Below are positions 23,965 to 33,387 of a DNA stretch of 64,000 nucleotides, one piece after another (positions within the stretch are counted from its first letter, which is position 1; each line of letters starts with the position of its first letter). The DNA comes from Lysobacterales bacterium (GTDB taxonomy: Bacteria > Pseudomonadota > Gammaproteobacteria > Xanthomonadales > SZUA-5). Made by a program: the position numbers and the translations under genes. The stretch is from NCBI GenBank assembly GCA_022844165.1, contig JALHMH010000020.1, positions 1 to 64,000 of the forward strand. Direction: 5' to 3'. Under the pieces are notes generated by a model. It did not search any database. It worked only from the letters and a program-made list of their open reading frames with translations, and was not told the DNA's origin.

Positions 23965-25131
23965 ATGGACAACCGCGATTGGCGACTTGCCAGCTTCTAC
24001 TTCAGCTATCTCGCCGTGCTCGGCGCGTTTTCGCCCTATATAGGGCCGTTCCTGAAGAGCCGCGGCTTCACCGGCTGGGAAATCGGTGTGGTGATGAGTG
24101 TTTGGTACGGTACCCGGATCTTCGCACCGCCCTTGTGGAGCGCCGCGGTCAGCCGCGCGCGGACGCCGATCGGCTGGTTGCGCGGCGGTTGCCTGGCCGG
24201 AACCGTGGCATTCGCAGTGCTCGTCTTGCCGCTGCCTTTTGCGGCAACCTTTTTGTCGATTGGCCTTTTTGCTGCCTTCTACAATGCCGTATTGCCGCAA
24301 TTCGAAGCGCTGACCCTGGCGACCATCGAGACCCGCCGCAGTGCCTATGGTCGAATTCGCGTTTGGGGTTCAGTCGGGTTTGTGATCGCTAACGTTGGTT
24401 ACGGCTATTTGTTGCAGCAATTCGGCTACGGCTGGTTGGCATGGCTGTTGTTGCCCACGCAGATGCTGATGATCGCCAGCGCCATCGGCAATCGCTATCC
24501 AGCGCAAGCGCTCGGCGCCACAATGCCAGCGCCGCCGATGCAAGGTTTCTGGGCGACGATCCAGCCGCGTTTGCGGCGCGCGGAGCTACGCTGGTTTCTG
24601 ATCGCAGGCCTGCTGATGCAGATTGCGCACGGCCCGTTTTACGTATTCTTCTCGCTATTTCTCAGCCGGCACGGCTACAGCGCCGGCACCATCGGCAGCA
24701 TCTGGGCCGTAGGTGTAATCGCCGAGATTCTGATGTTCCTGGCCATGCCGCGTGTGCTCGCCCGGCACTCTGCGCCATGGGTCATGTTGGTCTGTTTTGC
24801 TGCCGGCATCGTGCGCTGGCTGATAACGGCAGGACTCCCGGACATACTGGCGGTTATCGTCGTCGCGCAGCTGCTTCATGCGTTGACGTTTGCCGCTTTT
24901 CACTCTGCTGGCATGCATATCATTGGCAAGCACTTCGAAGGCCGAGATGCCATGCACGGACAGGCATTGTTGTATGGTTTCAGCTCCGGAATCGGCGGCG
25001 TGACCGGCGCGCTGCTGGCAGCAGCGCTCTGGGAAAACATAGCGCCCGCTGCCAGCTTCGTCTCTGCGAGCGTGGTGTCCGTGCTCGGTATGCTCGCGGT
25101 ACGCCGCCTGCTGGCAGCGAACCGTGCGTAA
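23965..25131 (+). CDS. MFS transporter, MFS_1_like/HcaT type
   Basis: 388 residues with 11-12 hydrophobic segments. It begins MDNRDWRLASFYFSYLAVLGAFSPYIGPFLKSRGF and contains LWSAAVSRARTPIGWLRGG and RIRVWGSVGFVIANVGYGYLL. These are typical of the MFS_1_like (PF12832) group that includes HcaT, a proposed 3-phenylpropionate permease, and nucleoside permease relatives. It acts in the inner membrane; the substrate is unknown. No catabolic genes adjoin it. It is convergent with the response-regulator gene, nine bases from its stop. Confidence 0.85.
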   Translation: MDNRDWRLASFYFSYLAVLGAFSPYIGPFLKSRGFTGWEIGVVMSVWYGTRIFAPPLWSAAVSRARTPIGWLRGGCLAGTVAFAVLVLPLPFAATFLSIGLFAAFYNAVLPQFEALTLATIETRRSAYGRIRVWGSVGFVIANVGYGYLLQQFGYGWLAWLLLPTQMLMIASAIGNRYPAQALGATMPAPPMQGFWATIQPRLRRAELRWFLIAGLLMQIAHGPFYVFFSLFLSRHGYSAGTIGSIWAVGVIAEILMFLAMPRVLARHSAPWVMLVCFAAGIVRWLITAGLPDILAVIVVAQLLHALTFAAFHSAGMHIIGKHFEGRDAMHGQALLYGFSSGIGGVTGALLAAALWENIAPAASFVSASVVSVLGMLAVRRLLAANRA

Positions 25132-25140
25132 CCACATGCC

Positions 25141-25860
25141 CTACGCCGCAACGCTCTCGACGTCCAGATCGGCAAGACGATAACCGGCGCTGTGAATGGT
25201 GTGCAGCAGCGTCTTGTGAAATGGTTTATCGATGACTTTGCGCAGGTTGTAGAGGTGACTGCGAAGCGTGTCGCTATCCGGCAGCATATCTCCCCAAACT
25301 TCGCGCTCAATGTCGCGTCGCGAGACCACGCGTGGTGATTCGCGCATCAGAATGGTCAACAGCCTCAAGCCAATCGGGGACACTTGCAAGTCCTTACCGG
25401 CGCGTGTCAATCGCAAGGTTGCCGTATCCAGCGTGAGATCGCCCACCCGCAGCAGTTCCTGACTGACCTGGCGACGATCGCGACGGATCAGTGCGCGAAC
25501 GCGCGCTTCCAGTTCCTTTACTTCAAACGGCTTGACTAGATAATCATCGGCTCCCGCATCAAGACCGGTCACCTTGTCTTCCAGTGTATCCCGCGCGGTG
25601 AGCATCAGTACCGGCGTCGACTTTTTCGCGTCTTGTCGCAGCTTTCGGCAAACGTCCAGTCCATCCATACCGGGCAGCATTAAATCGAGGACAACCACGT
25701 CGTAACTGTTGCTCACTGCGAGATGCAATCCTGTCACACCATCAGCCGCGTAATCGACCGAGTAACCGCGGCGCTCTAGAAATTCGCCGACCATCTCCGA
25801 AATACCCCGATTGTCTTCAATCAGCAAAACCAGTCCCGACTGCTCATCGCGCTTGTTCAT
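25141..25860 (-). CDS. OmpR/PhoB-family response regulator, orphan
   Basis: 239 residues from the ATG at 25860, with GGAG six bases upstream. Receiver domain: acidic pair E15-D16, phospho-acceptor D59 in VVVLDLMLPGMDG, conserved Thr in MLTARD and Lys in YLVKPFE. The C-terminal winged-helix domain has SPIGLRLLTILMRESPRVVSRRDIEREVWGD and DTLRSHLYNLRKVIDKPF...IHSAGYRL. No sensor kinase lies next to it. The upstream gap (25861-26061) separates it from the FHA-kinase unit, which runs in the same direction, so co-transcription is possible but not shown. Confidence 0.92.
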   Translation of the reverse strand: MNKRDEQSGLVLLIEDNRGISEMVGEFLERRGYSVDYAADGVTGLHLAVSNSYDVVVLDLMLPGMDGLDVCRKLRQDAKKSTPVLMLTARDTLEDKVTGLDAGADDYLVKPFEVKELEARVRALIRRDRRQVSQELLRVGDLTLDTATLRLTRAGKDLQVSPIGLRLLTILMRESPRVVSRRDIEREVWGDMLPDSDTLRSHLYNLRKVIDKPFHKTLLHTIHSAGYRLADLDVESVAA

Positions 25861-26061
25861 CACGTTCTCCTGCCCGCCCATCGGGCTTTCACGGATGTGA
25901 AGATACGAGCTACGACATTGTGAAAATGTGAAGGCAGCGCAGCCATTCGCGTGTGTCTGTCTGACTGGTGGCCAAAAAGGCAGACGTGTCAGGGCAAAAG
26001 CGATACGAAAGACGCCAACTTCAGGTGAGACGCCAATCTGGCGGGGGCAACCGCGCTGGAC

Positions 26062-26874
26062 TTAGAACATCCCCATCACCTTGGCGGCGACTGCACTGAG
26101 CGTGAGCACCGCGACGATGACGATCGACCACATGAGGACGTTTTTTGCGTTCGAGGGCTGCGAAACCTCGACCGTTTTTTTCGTCTCCGCTGTCTTTGTT
26201 TGCGCCTGCTGGATGTCCTGCCCTGGGGCAAGCAGCAGAAATCGGATCGTATCCAGGCGCAATTCGTCACCTGACTTCATCGTATGACGCGTGATCCGCC
26301 GATCATTGACGTAAGTGCCATTGGATGAACCCAGGTCTTCAACCATGACGCCGTCTGGGGTCGCCTTCAACTCGGCATGGCGACGCGAAATCTCATCGGA
26401 TTGAATGGAAATTTCGCATTCCGCCTGGCGCCCAATGACCATCGTCCCATGCACCGGAAATACTTTGCCAAAGGTCACGCCCGACACGCCGCGCAGAACA
26501 AACTTAGGCAGTGCTACTCGTACCTTTGTGCGACCATCGTCTGCACTGTCCAACGGTGCCGGTGGCATCGATTTCACCGCGGGTGCTGGTGCGCGTTCGA
26601 TCGCAACGGCGCGCACTCTGACGCCCGAGAAAGTCAGAAGATCGCCCGGACTGACCACGGCATGACCGACAATCGGTTTACCGTTGACTGTAATCTCATT
26701 CGCCGGATGCAGCGAAACGACTTTCGTTTGCGCGCCGTCGAACTCCATCGAAGCGTGATGCGGTGCAACGCCGGGCGATAACAGCACCACCTGCGCATCG
26801 TTGCCGCTACCGATCAGCGTCTTGCCTGACAGAACAACCGGAGCATGCTCACCATTGGGAAATAGTAACTTCAT
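26062..26874 (-). CDS. Tandem FHA-domain membrane protein
   Basis: 270 residues. Two forkhead-associated domains: a divergent one (about 1-95; LIGSGNDAQVVLLSPGVAPHHASMEF) and a canonical one (about 130-215; MVIGRQAECEISIQSDEISRRHAEL, DLGSSNGTYVNDRRI) with the phosphothreonine-binding Arg, Ser and Asn. A linker and a single C-terminal membrane helix (NVLMWSIVIVAVLTLSAVAA) place the FHA domains in the cytoplasm. It is 17 bases downstream of the Ser/Thr kinase gene, so it is very likely co-transcribed with it and a substrate or reader of it. Confidence 0.9.
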   Translation of the reverse strand: MKLLFPNGEHAPVVLSGKTLIGSGNDAQVVLLSPGVAPHHASMEFDGAQTKVVSLHPANEITVNGKPIVGHAVVSPGDLLTFSGVRVRAVAIERAPAPAVKSMPPAPLDSADDGRTKVRVALPKFVLRGVSGVTFGKVFPVHGTMVIGRQAECEISIQSDEISRRHAELKATPDGVMVEDLGSSNGTYVNDRRITRHTMKSGDELRLDTIRFLLLAPGQDIQQAQTKTAETKKTVEVSQPSNAKNVLMWSIVIVAVLTLSAVAAKVMGMF

Positions 26875-26891
26875 AGAATTCTCGTTGACTG

Positions 26892-29360
26892 CTACTTCAA
26901 ATCGCGCGCCAGACGAAACCCCGTGGTATTGCTCAGCCAGCTCTTGTCTTCCAGCCGCCGAATCACCACCGCCGCTTCATCGCTGTCGCTGTGCCACGCG
27001 CTCCCCATAATGACGCGTTCGCTGCAATCGCCGCTATCGCGCGCCGATTGGTCAGATTTCCGACCGGCGTGCGCTTCATTCGCACAATCGGCAACCCACT
27101 CGCGAACATTACCCTCAAGATCATAAACGCCACTGGCTGATGCGCCAAAACGGCCCACCGGGGCGGCAAAGGCCATTCCGTCGTCGCAAGCCAGGGTCTT
27201 GTTGCCACCCTCTTGCGCTTTGAAGCTCTGATCGGCCCGATTCCCACTCTTGCAAGCGCTCACCGTCGTCGCCGACGCCAGGTACTGCCACTCCGCCTCG
27301 CTCAACAAACGGTAAGTAAAGCCGGTTGTACTGCTGATCCATCGCGCAAAGGCCAGAGCGTCATCAAAACCCACACAAACGACGGGGTGATTATCGGTTT
27401 GTGTGTAACCTGGTACGCGCCAGGTACGATCTTTGGAGGCGGAAAAAAATCCCTCCTGATTTCGGCAGCTTTGCGCTGTTGTGCGGTGGCCAGTGGCATC
27501 GACGAAACGTCTGTAGTCACCTACCGTGATCTCGTGACGCGACACGGCAAACGGTCGTTCGATGCGAACGGCCACATCGCCACCGCGCCGCGCACCACGC
27601 AACCTCACCTCGCCTTTGCCGATGATGGTCAGTTCGGGGCCACCCTTATCGCGAAAACGATAACCTGGCTTACCGATCACCCCGGCCTCTTTGATCAGCG
27701 CTTCCAGGCTCTTGTCGTCGGGCGACAACTGCTTGGCGAGATTCAACGCTTCAAGCGCCGTTTCTCCCTGCCATGCCTGCAAAGCGATTTGCGCAGTGTC
27801 TTTGAGTTCTTTCAGTTTTCGCTGCCAGGGAGCATCAATTCTCTTGGTCAGCTCAGCCAGATTCATCCCGGGAAGAGCGGCAACCTGCCGCGCACGATCC
27901 AGGCGCTCCCTCGATTCCGGCAGTTTCCACGCCGCTAACTCTGTCTCGGCCAAGGCAATGTATGCATCGACCACGGATGCCAAACCGGCTTTGGCTTCTT
28001 CATTCTCCGGATCGAGCGCCAGCACGCGCGAGAACATGAGGGTTGCGTTCGCCTCGGGCGGCAATTGCAAACGCTGCATCTTGAGGAGTGCCTGACCCAG
28101 CGCGAGCAGCGTTGCCTTCTGCTGCTGTGGCAGCGGCGGCCCAAAATCACTCGGCAAGGGCTCTAAGGACTCGAGCGTTACGCCATCGGAAGTCACGGGC
28201 TGGCTGGCCGTGTCCGCGTCTTGAGGCGCATCTAGAATCGGACTCTCCATCGGAGTCGGGACAATCGGCAGCTGGCTGGGCAACTGCGCATTGGGTTGAC
28301 TCACTGGCTGCTTTGAAACAGCGTGCGAGGAGTCCTCGCGAACTTCTGTGGTACCGCGCGAACTCCAATAGCCATAACCAGCTGCGCCCAATCCGGCGAC
28401 CAGGATCACCGTCAGACCAGCCATCATCCAGGCTGGCACCGCTGTTTTGTCGTTCCGCGGCGGCACCTGTCGAACTAACGACTCGATTTGTGCCGTTGTG
28501 GATTGCACAAGCGTCGGCAGTGGCTTCTCCACCGTCGCCGGCATCGTCGAAGGCGCACCGCTCAAATCGATGCTTGCCAAACTTGTGACAAACTCATCGG
28601 CGGAGCTAAAACGATCTTTGGCTTCCTTTGCCAGCGCCTTGTCGATGAACGCCTGCCAACGAGCCACTTTGGCGGGCAGTCGAGGGATCGGCTCAAACAC
28701 ATGTGCGTAAGCAACCGCAAACCCGTCCGCCCCCTGGTAGGGAGGTGAGCCGACCAAGGCCTCAAACGCAAGCGCTCCGAGGCTGTACAGATCGGACCGC
28801 GCATCGACATCGCCCCCCCGCGCCTGCTCCGGGCTCATGTAGTTGCTTGTTCCGATACTCACGCCGGTACTCGTGATACGGGTTGAGCCGCTCAACGCGC
28901 GGGCGATACCAAAATCTGTCAGCAGCGGCGTATCCGCTGCATCGAACATAATGTTGCCCGGAGTGACATCGCGGTGAATCACGCCTTGTGAGTGCGCAAA
29001 GCCCAATGCTTTCCCAATTCCCGACAAAACGCGAACAACTTCACTCTCGCTGACGCCGCGACGCATCCTCTGAGCAAAGTCGCCGCCGGGAAGGTACTGC
29101 ATCGAGAAATAATGTATGTGGTCGTTGGTCACGCCGACTTCGTAGACCGCGACAATATTTGCATGCGTCAGCGAGGCGATGGTCCGCGCTTCGCGCAGGA
29201 ACCGCTTCGAAAACGTAGCGTCGGCGGCGAGCGCGGGCGCCATCACCTTCAGCGCAACGCGTCGCTCCAAAGACGACTGAATGGCAAGATAGACTCGCGC
29301 CATCCCGCCGACGCCGAGTTCTCGCTCGATCTCGTATCCTGGAATTGCGATCGCTGCCAC
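26892..29360 (-). CDS. Ser/Thr protein kinase fused to a formylglycine-generating-enzyme-like domain
   Basis: 822 residues. Residues 8-265 are a Hanks-type kinase: glycine loop GVGGMARVYLA, Lys38 in VALKVM, catalytic HRDVTPGN (D131), TDFGIA (D149) and SPEQ. A membrane helix (WMMAGLTVILVAGLGAAGYGYW) near 310-330 is followed by a helical, TPR-like region (about 400-560). The C-terminal part (about 575-822) is an FGE/SUMF1-type domain (PFAVSRHEITVGDYRRF, NHPVVCVGFDDALAFARW, RLLSEAEWQYLA, GNVREWVADC, ending TTGFRLARDL). The FGE part is therefore predicted periplasmic and may be a lectin-like or sensor module. It is followed by the FHA gene. Confidence 0.92.
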   Translation of the reverse strand: MAAIAIPGYEIERELGVGGMARVYLAIQSSLERRVALKVMAPALAADATFSKRFLREARTIASLTHANIVAVYEVGVTNDHIHYFSMQYLPGGDFAQRMRRGVSESEVVRVLSGIGKALGFAHSQGVIHRDVTPGNIMFDAADTPLLTDFGIARALSGSTRITSTGVSIGTSNYMSPEQARGGDVDARSDLYSLGALAFEALVGSPPYQGADGFAVAYAHVFEPIPRLPAKVARWQAFIDKALAKEAKDRFSSADEFVTSLASIDLSGAPSTMPATVEKPLPTLVQSTTAQIESLVRQVPPRNDKTAVPAWMMAGLTVILVAGLGAAGYGYWSSRGTTEVREDSSHAVSKQPVSQPNAQLPSQLPIVPTPMESPILDAPQDADTASQPVTSDGVTLESLEPLPSDFGPPLPQQQKATLLALGQALLKMQRLQLPPEANATLMFSRVLALDPENEEAKAGLASVVDAYIALAETELAAWKLPESRERLDRARQVAALPGMNLAELTKRIDAPWQRKLKELKDTAQIALQAWQGETALEALNLAKQLSPDDKSLEALIKEAGVIGKPGYRFRDKGGPELTIIGKGEVRLRGARRGGDVAVRIERPFAVSRHEITVGDYRRFVDATGHRTTAQSCRNQEGFFSASKDRTWRVPGYTQTDNHPVVCVGFDDALAFARWISSTTGFTYRLLSEAEWQYLASATTVSACKSGNRADQSFKAQEGGNKTLACDDGMAFAAPVGRFGASASGVYDLEGNVREWVADCANEAHAGRKSDQSARDSGDCSERVIMGSAWHSDSDEAAVVIRRLEDKSWLSNTTGFRLARDLK

Positions 29361-29415
29361 GCCAACCTGAGCACTAAGAGATGACCGCAGAGTCTAACCC
29401 GAACCACCGCGACGA

Positions 29416-29763
29416 ATGTCGCACTTCCCTGCAATGAGCGCGTGGTGGACGCTGACAATGCTGCTCATCCTGGCCTGTGCTGCCATGGCGTGGCTCGCAC
29501 TTCGCGGATTAGCGGAGAAAGCCACTGTCGCCGGAATGCGGGCGTGCCAGTCGCGCGGCGTGCAATGGCTGGATAGCCATGTGGGTTTCGCCGGCTTACG
29601 ACTGCGTTGGCGCAACGGCCCGCAAGTGCTGGTCGACTTTCGTTTCGACGTGTCACTCACCGGCCAGGATCGGCATGGCGCGCGAATGCGCTATCTAAAC
29701 GGTGAGATCGAGTGGATCAGCTTTCCAACCAATGATGGCGGCAGTGAGTTGTGGACGCCTTGA
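29416..29763 (+). CDS. DUF3301-family membrane protein
   Basis: 115 residues, or 109 if the ATG at 29434 is used. One N-terminal membrane helix (WWTLTMLLILACAAMAWLAL) is followed by a short domain. There, AGMRACQSRGVQWLDSHVGFAGLRLRWRNG and VDFRFDVSLTGQDRHGARMRYLNGEIEWISF fit the DUF3301 pattern: Cys plus VQxLD, then a beta-rich end. DUF3301 proteins are small inner-membrane proteins of unknown function in gammaproteobacteria. It is divergent from the kinase gene. Confidence 0.7.
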   Translation: MSHFPAMSAWWTLTMLLILACAAMAWLALRGLAEKATVAGMRACQSRGVQWLDSHVGFAGLRLRWRNGPQVLVDFRFDVSLTGQDRHGARMRYLNGEIEWISFPTNDGGSELWTP

Positions 29764-29906
29764 GCGCGCTCGATTCGATCGGTATTGACGATCCCGTCAC
29801 GCGACGCTCTCAACACACGAATAACGCACAACTTTTTGCGGGCGACGACTGGTATCGATTCGCCGACTGATGCAACATTCGGTGTTGGCCCGATCGAGTG
29901 TGTTGC

Positions 29907-32381
29907 ATGCCAGAAATCTTGCTCGTTGAACGATCCGCAACGCTGTGCAACCTGCTTGAGCGCACGCTGGAGTCTGCGGGCGTCGGCATTACCAAACACT
30001 TCGAACGCTTCGGCGACGCCATCGAAGAAATGCGTGAACGCATCGTTGCGTCGCGCTTGCCGGCACTTCTGATCGTCGGCGTTCCAGAGCGCGAACCGGC
30101 AGAGTGCCAGACGCTGCTGAAAATCGTTCGCGAAGTTGGCGGCCAAAGCATGCCGCTTTTGGTGCTTAGTCACGCACCGCTGCCACGGTTGGACTCCTGG
30201 CTTGAGCATCGCGGTCAATCGATGCGTCTTTTGTGGTCGCAGTTTTGGCAGGTCCCAGGCGCGATTAGCGAACTTGCACCGGAACTGCTGTTCCAATCCA
30301 CTCCAGAACGCATCACGCCACAAAGCCCGTTGCGCCTGTTGCTGGTCGATGATTCGGTCAGCGTTCGCCGCACCTACTCGCAGCTGCTGACACAACAGGG
30401 ATATCACGTCGATCTCGCGGAAAGTGTCGCCGATGGCTTCGCGCGCGCGCGCACCGGTCGCTACGATCTGATCATCGTCGATTACTTTCTGCCCGACGGT
30501 ACGGGCGACCAGCTGGTGACACGGCTGAAAGATGAACCAGCAACGCAAGCTGCCCAGATCGCTCTTATCACCGCAACCTATAGCGAAGAAGTCATTCAAA
30601 AGTGCCTCGACGCTGGCGCAGTTGAATGCATGTTCAAAAATGAAGTGGTTGCGCTGACGTTGGCTCGTATCAAGGCGCTCGCACGCTCGGCGTTGGATCG
30701 TCGCCGCACCGAGACGGAGCGGCAACGCCTGGATGGCATCCTGCGCTCGGTGGGCGAAGGCGTGTATGGGCTGGACGATGCGGGCGTTGTCACGTTCGCC
30801 AACCCGACGGCGTGCCGGCTATTGGGACTCATGGACGACAGCAGCTTGATTGGCGTCGGCGGCGGCCAATTGCATTTGAGCCTGGAACGCGAAAACGTCA
30901 GTTCACGCCTGGAAACCGTGTTCTCGACCGCAGACGGTCGTTCGCTGCCCGTCGAGTGCACGATTGTTCCGATGTTGGTCGATGGCGAAGCCGAAGGCTC
31001 TGTGGTCGTGTTTCGCGACATCTCAGAGCGCAAGAGCGTTGAGCGTGTGCGTTGGGAACTGGATCACGACAAACTGACCGGCTTATCGAATCGTCGACAC
31101 TTCCTGGGACAATTGCGCGAAGCGGTCGAACGACACAAAGAAGGTGGTTTTGGTGCGGTGTTGCTGGTCGACATCGATCGTTACACACAAGTGCTGGAAA
31201 ACGCCGGGGAGATCGCCGGGCAGCAGCTGTTGGTCGATATCGGCCAGCGCCTGCAGGCGCGCTTGCGGGATCATGACGGTGTGGCGCGGCTGGAGAACGA
31301 TCAATTCGCGCTGCGGCTGGAGAATGTCCAGCTGGAGCATCTATACACGCTCGCCGATTCACTGCGCGAAATGTTGCACGACGTGCGGTACACCGATCAC
31401 GCAGGGCGCGCCCTGAGCGTCACGGTTTCGGTTGGCGTAGCGATCATCAGCAAAGACTCGCCCTCAGGCGAATATGTGCTGGAGAACGCGCGGCAGGCTT
31501 GTGCTCAGGCCAAACGACGTGGCCAGAACCAAACGCAGATTTTTGTAGTCGAAAGCGATTCGCGCGCGGCGCGCGAGCTGGAAGCCGGCTGGGCACAGCG
31601 CATCCGCGAAGCCATGAGCGAAGACCGCATGATTTTGCTCGGTCATCCGATTCTGCCGATACAGGGCCTCGTCCGCGAGGGCCAGCGCTGGCACGTTCGT
31701 GGCGATGGTTACGAGCAGGCTTTTGAAGTGTTGATCCGCATGGTTAACCGCGATGGCCAATGGGTCAGCCCCAGCGTGTTCGTGCCGTTGGCCGAACGTG
31801 CCAATCTGATGTCCAAGATCGATCTTTGGGTGATCGCGCGTACCGTGCGGATCGCATCACGGGTGCCCGACGACGCGCCGATCGCCTTTGCCATCAACTT
31901 GTCGAACCAGACCCTGCAGGACGCCGATGCGCTGGGCCATATCGAAAACACCTTTGCCAGCCACCGAGTACCGCCCGGTCGATTTATTTTCGAAATTTCG
32001 GAGATCGGTGAGATCCATCAACTGCACTCTGCGCGCCGCTTCATGACACAGCTCAAGAAATTGGGCTGCCGTTTCGCGCTTGACGATTTCGGGTCTGGCA
32101 ATAACTCTTTGAGCCACCTGAAGTGGTTACCGGTCGATCTGGTCAAAGTCAACGGCGAGTTTGTCGCTGAGAAACAAGGCAGCGAGGTCGACCGGGCAAT
32201 GGCCCTGTCGCTGACGCAAATGGCACACTCGCTGAAGCTCAAAGTCATCGCCGAACGCGTCGACTCAGCGAAAGCGCTGACGTGGTTGAAAGCCGCCAAA
32301 GTGGACATGGTCCAAGGGCACTTGTTTGGCGAACCGCAGCGCCTGGATGAGATCGACTTCGAGGCTTTGTTGGAAACTTGA
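29907..32381 (+). CDS. REC-REC-PAS-GGDEF-EAL signalling protein with degenerate active sites
   Basis: 824 residues from the ATG at 29907. An N-terminal receiver-like domain (PEILLVERSATLCNLLERTL) lacks the acidic pair. A second, canonical receiver follows (LLLVDDSVSVRRTYSQLL; LIIVDYFLPDGTG), then a PAS domain (ILRSVGEGVYGLDDAGVVTFANPTA) and GGDEF and EAL domains. The GGDEF motif reads RLENDQF, so cyclase activity is unlikely. The EAL domain keeps FEVLIRMV, INLSNQ, FEISE, DDFGSG, K in VKVNGEF and QGHLFGEP. The Asp of the usual KxD is Asn, which would weaken metal binding. It may be a c-di-GMP receptor rather than an enzyme. Confidence 0.9.
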   Translation: MPEILLVERSATLCNLLERTLESAGVGITKHFERFGDAIEEMRERIVASRLPALLIVGVPEREPAECQTLLKIVREVGGQSMPLLVLSHAPLPRLDSWLEHRGQSMRLLWSQFWQVPGAISELAPELLFQSTPERITPQSPLRLLLVDDSVSVRRTYSQLLTQQGYHVDLAESVADGFARARTGRYDLIIVDYFLPDGTGDQLVTRLKDEPATQAAQIALITATYSEEVIQKCLDAGAVECMFKNEVVALTLARIKALARSALDRRRTETERQRLDGILRSVGEGVYGLDDAGVVTFANPTACRLLGLMDDSSLIGVGGGQLHLSLERENVSSRLETVFSTADGRSLPVECTIVPMLVDGEAEGSVVVFRDISERKSVERVRWELDHDKLTGLSNRRHFLGQLREAVERHKEGGFGAVLLVDIDRYTQVLENAGEIAGQQLLVDIGQRLQARLRDHDGVARLENDQFALRLENVQLEHLYTLADSLREMLHDVRYTDHAGRALSVTVSVGVAIISKDSPSGEYVLENARQACAQAKRRGQNQTQIFVVESDSRAARELEAGWAQRIREAMSEDRMILLGHPILPIQGLVREGQRWHVRGDGYEQAFEVLIRMVNRDGQWVSPSVFVPLAERANLMSKIDLWVIARTVRIASRVPDDAPIAFAINLSNQTLQDADALGHIENTFASHRVPPGRFIFEISEIGEIHQLHSARRFMTQLKKLGCRFALDDFGSGNNSLSHLKWLPVDLVKVNGEFVAEKQGSEVDRAMALSLTQMAHSLKLKVIAERVDSAKALTWLKAAKVDMVQGHLFGEPQRLDEIDFEALLET

Positions 32382-32491
32382 CTGGCCTGTGGCGCCCAGT
32401 TGGGCAAGTCAATTGCCACCAAATCTGAGCAGAACTCCAAATGACGCTCGATCGACGTCGGCTTCGGCCGCCCGTGGGCTTCTCAGCGAGT

Positions 32492-33298
32492 CTACCAAGC
32501 TGCATTGCCACCAAAGCCGAGCAGAGCCCCGAGCGCATGACGAACCGAACCTAGTCGCTCTGCGATCTTCGTAGCGTCGGCAATTTCCACAGAGCGCTCC
32601 AACAACATCAGATCTTGTGTGAAGTTCTCCTTTGCGAGTCTCAGCGAATCCCCGTAAAGACCCAACAGCTCAGAGTGGGCGCCAGTCCGAGCCAAAAGGG
32701 CTGCAGAATCAAACCGAGCTCCCTGAAATTGGAACATCAGAGGTAACGCGAGGATCTCCATTCCTCCGCATCCTTCCTCCAAGAGGCTCCTCATAAACAA
32801 GTGCCTTGCAACCCGTCCATTGCCGTCGGAAAACGGGTGAATCGAAATCAACACAAACCACAACGCCATGGCGAAGCAAGTATGTCGGCGCTCGCTGAGT
32901 GAATACTTGCTTGCGACGGACACCAACGTTCTCATGAGTTGACCGACAACCCCGACTCGTGGGGCAAGAAAAGCATTTCCAACTGCGTTGGGGCTGGTAA
33001 CGCGAATAGACGATTTGCGGAGTTCAAACCTCGGGCCGTAGAGCTTCTTGCCCGTCACTTGCATCGCTGAGGCCCTCAGTAGCTTACTTAGCGCAAAAAT
33101 CTGAACGCCATCCAGAGCATTCTGAATTGTCAACAAATCGTCGGTCGACGATCGAAGCCCGGCATGAGTCAGCAGTGCCCCCAAGACCCAAACAGCCTTC
33201 CGAGAAAGGAGATGATCGACTCCGAGTCGAACCTTGGTCGATTCATCGAAGATGCGTACTATCCAATTTTGGTCCAAGGGTTCTTCGTACGGAGTCAT
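32492..33298 (-). CDS. Fic-domain protein (putative AMP-transferase)
   Basis: 268 residues from the ATG at 33298 (MTPYEEPLDQNWIVRIFDE). The Fic motif is complete: ISIHPFSDGNGRVARHLFMRSLL, with catalytic His and the anion-hole DGNGR. Ahead of it lies a helical Fic_N-like region, and RFELRKSSIRVTSPN fits the flap. Fic enzymes transfer AMP (or other nucleotides) to Ser/Thr/Tyr of target proteins. I do not see a clear (S/T)xxxE(G/N) inhibitory helix in the protein, nor a small antitoxin gene beside it. It is a single gene, ending 110 bases from the GGDEF-EAL gene on the opposite strand. Confidence 0.85.
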   Translation of the reverse strand: MTPYEEPLDQNWIVRIFDESTKVRLGVDHLLSRKAVWVLGALLTHAGLRSSTDDLLTIQNALDGVQIFALSKLLRASAMQVTGKKLYGPRFELRKSSIRVTSPNAVGNAFLAPRVGVVGQLMRTLVSVASKYSLSERRHTCFAMALWFVLISIHPFSDGNGRVARHLFMRSLLEEGCGGMEILALPLMFQFQGARFDSAALLARTGAHSELLGLYGDSLRLAKENFTQDLMLLERSVEIADATKIAERLGSVRHALGALLGFGGNAAW

Positions 33299-33387
33299 AT
33301 TCGAACTCGAAGAGAGGTCGCTCGAACCGCCGCGAGCAGGGCTCGACCTTAGGTCGAGCCCGATGCGATTGTCGGCGCCGTTGACGA

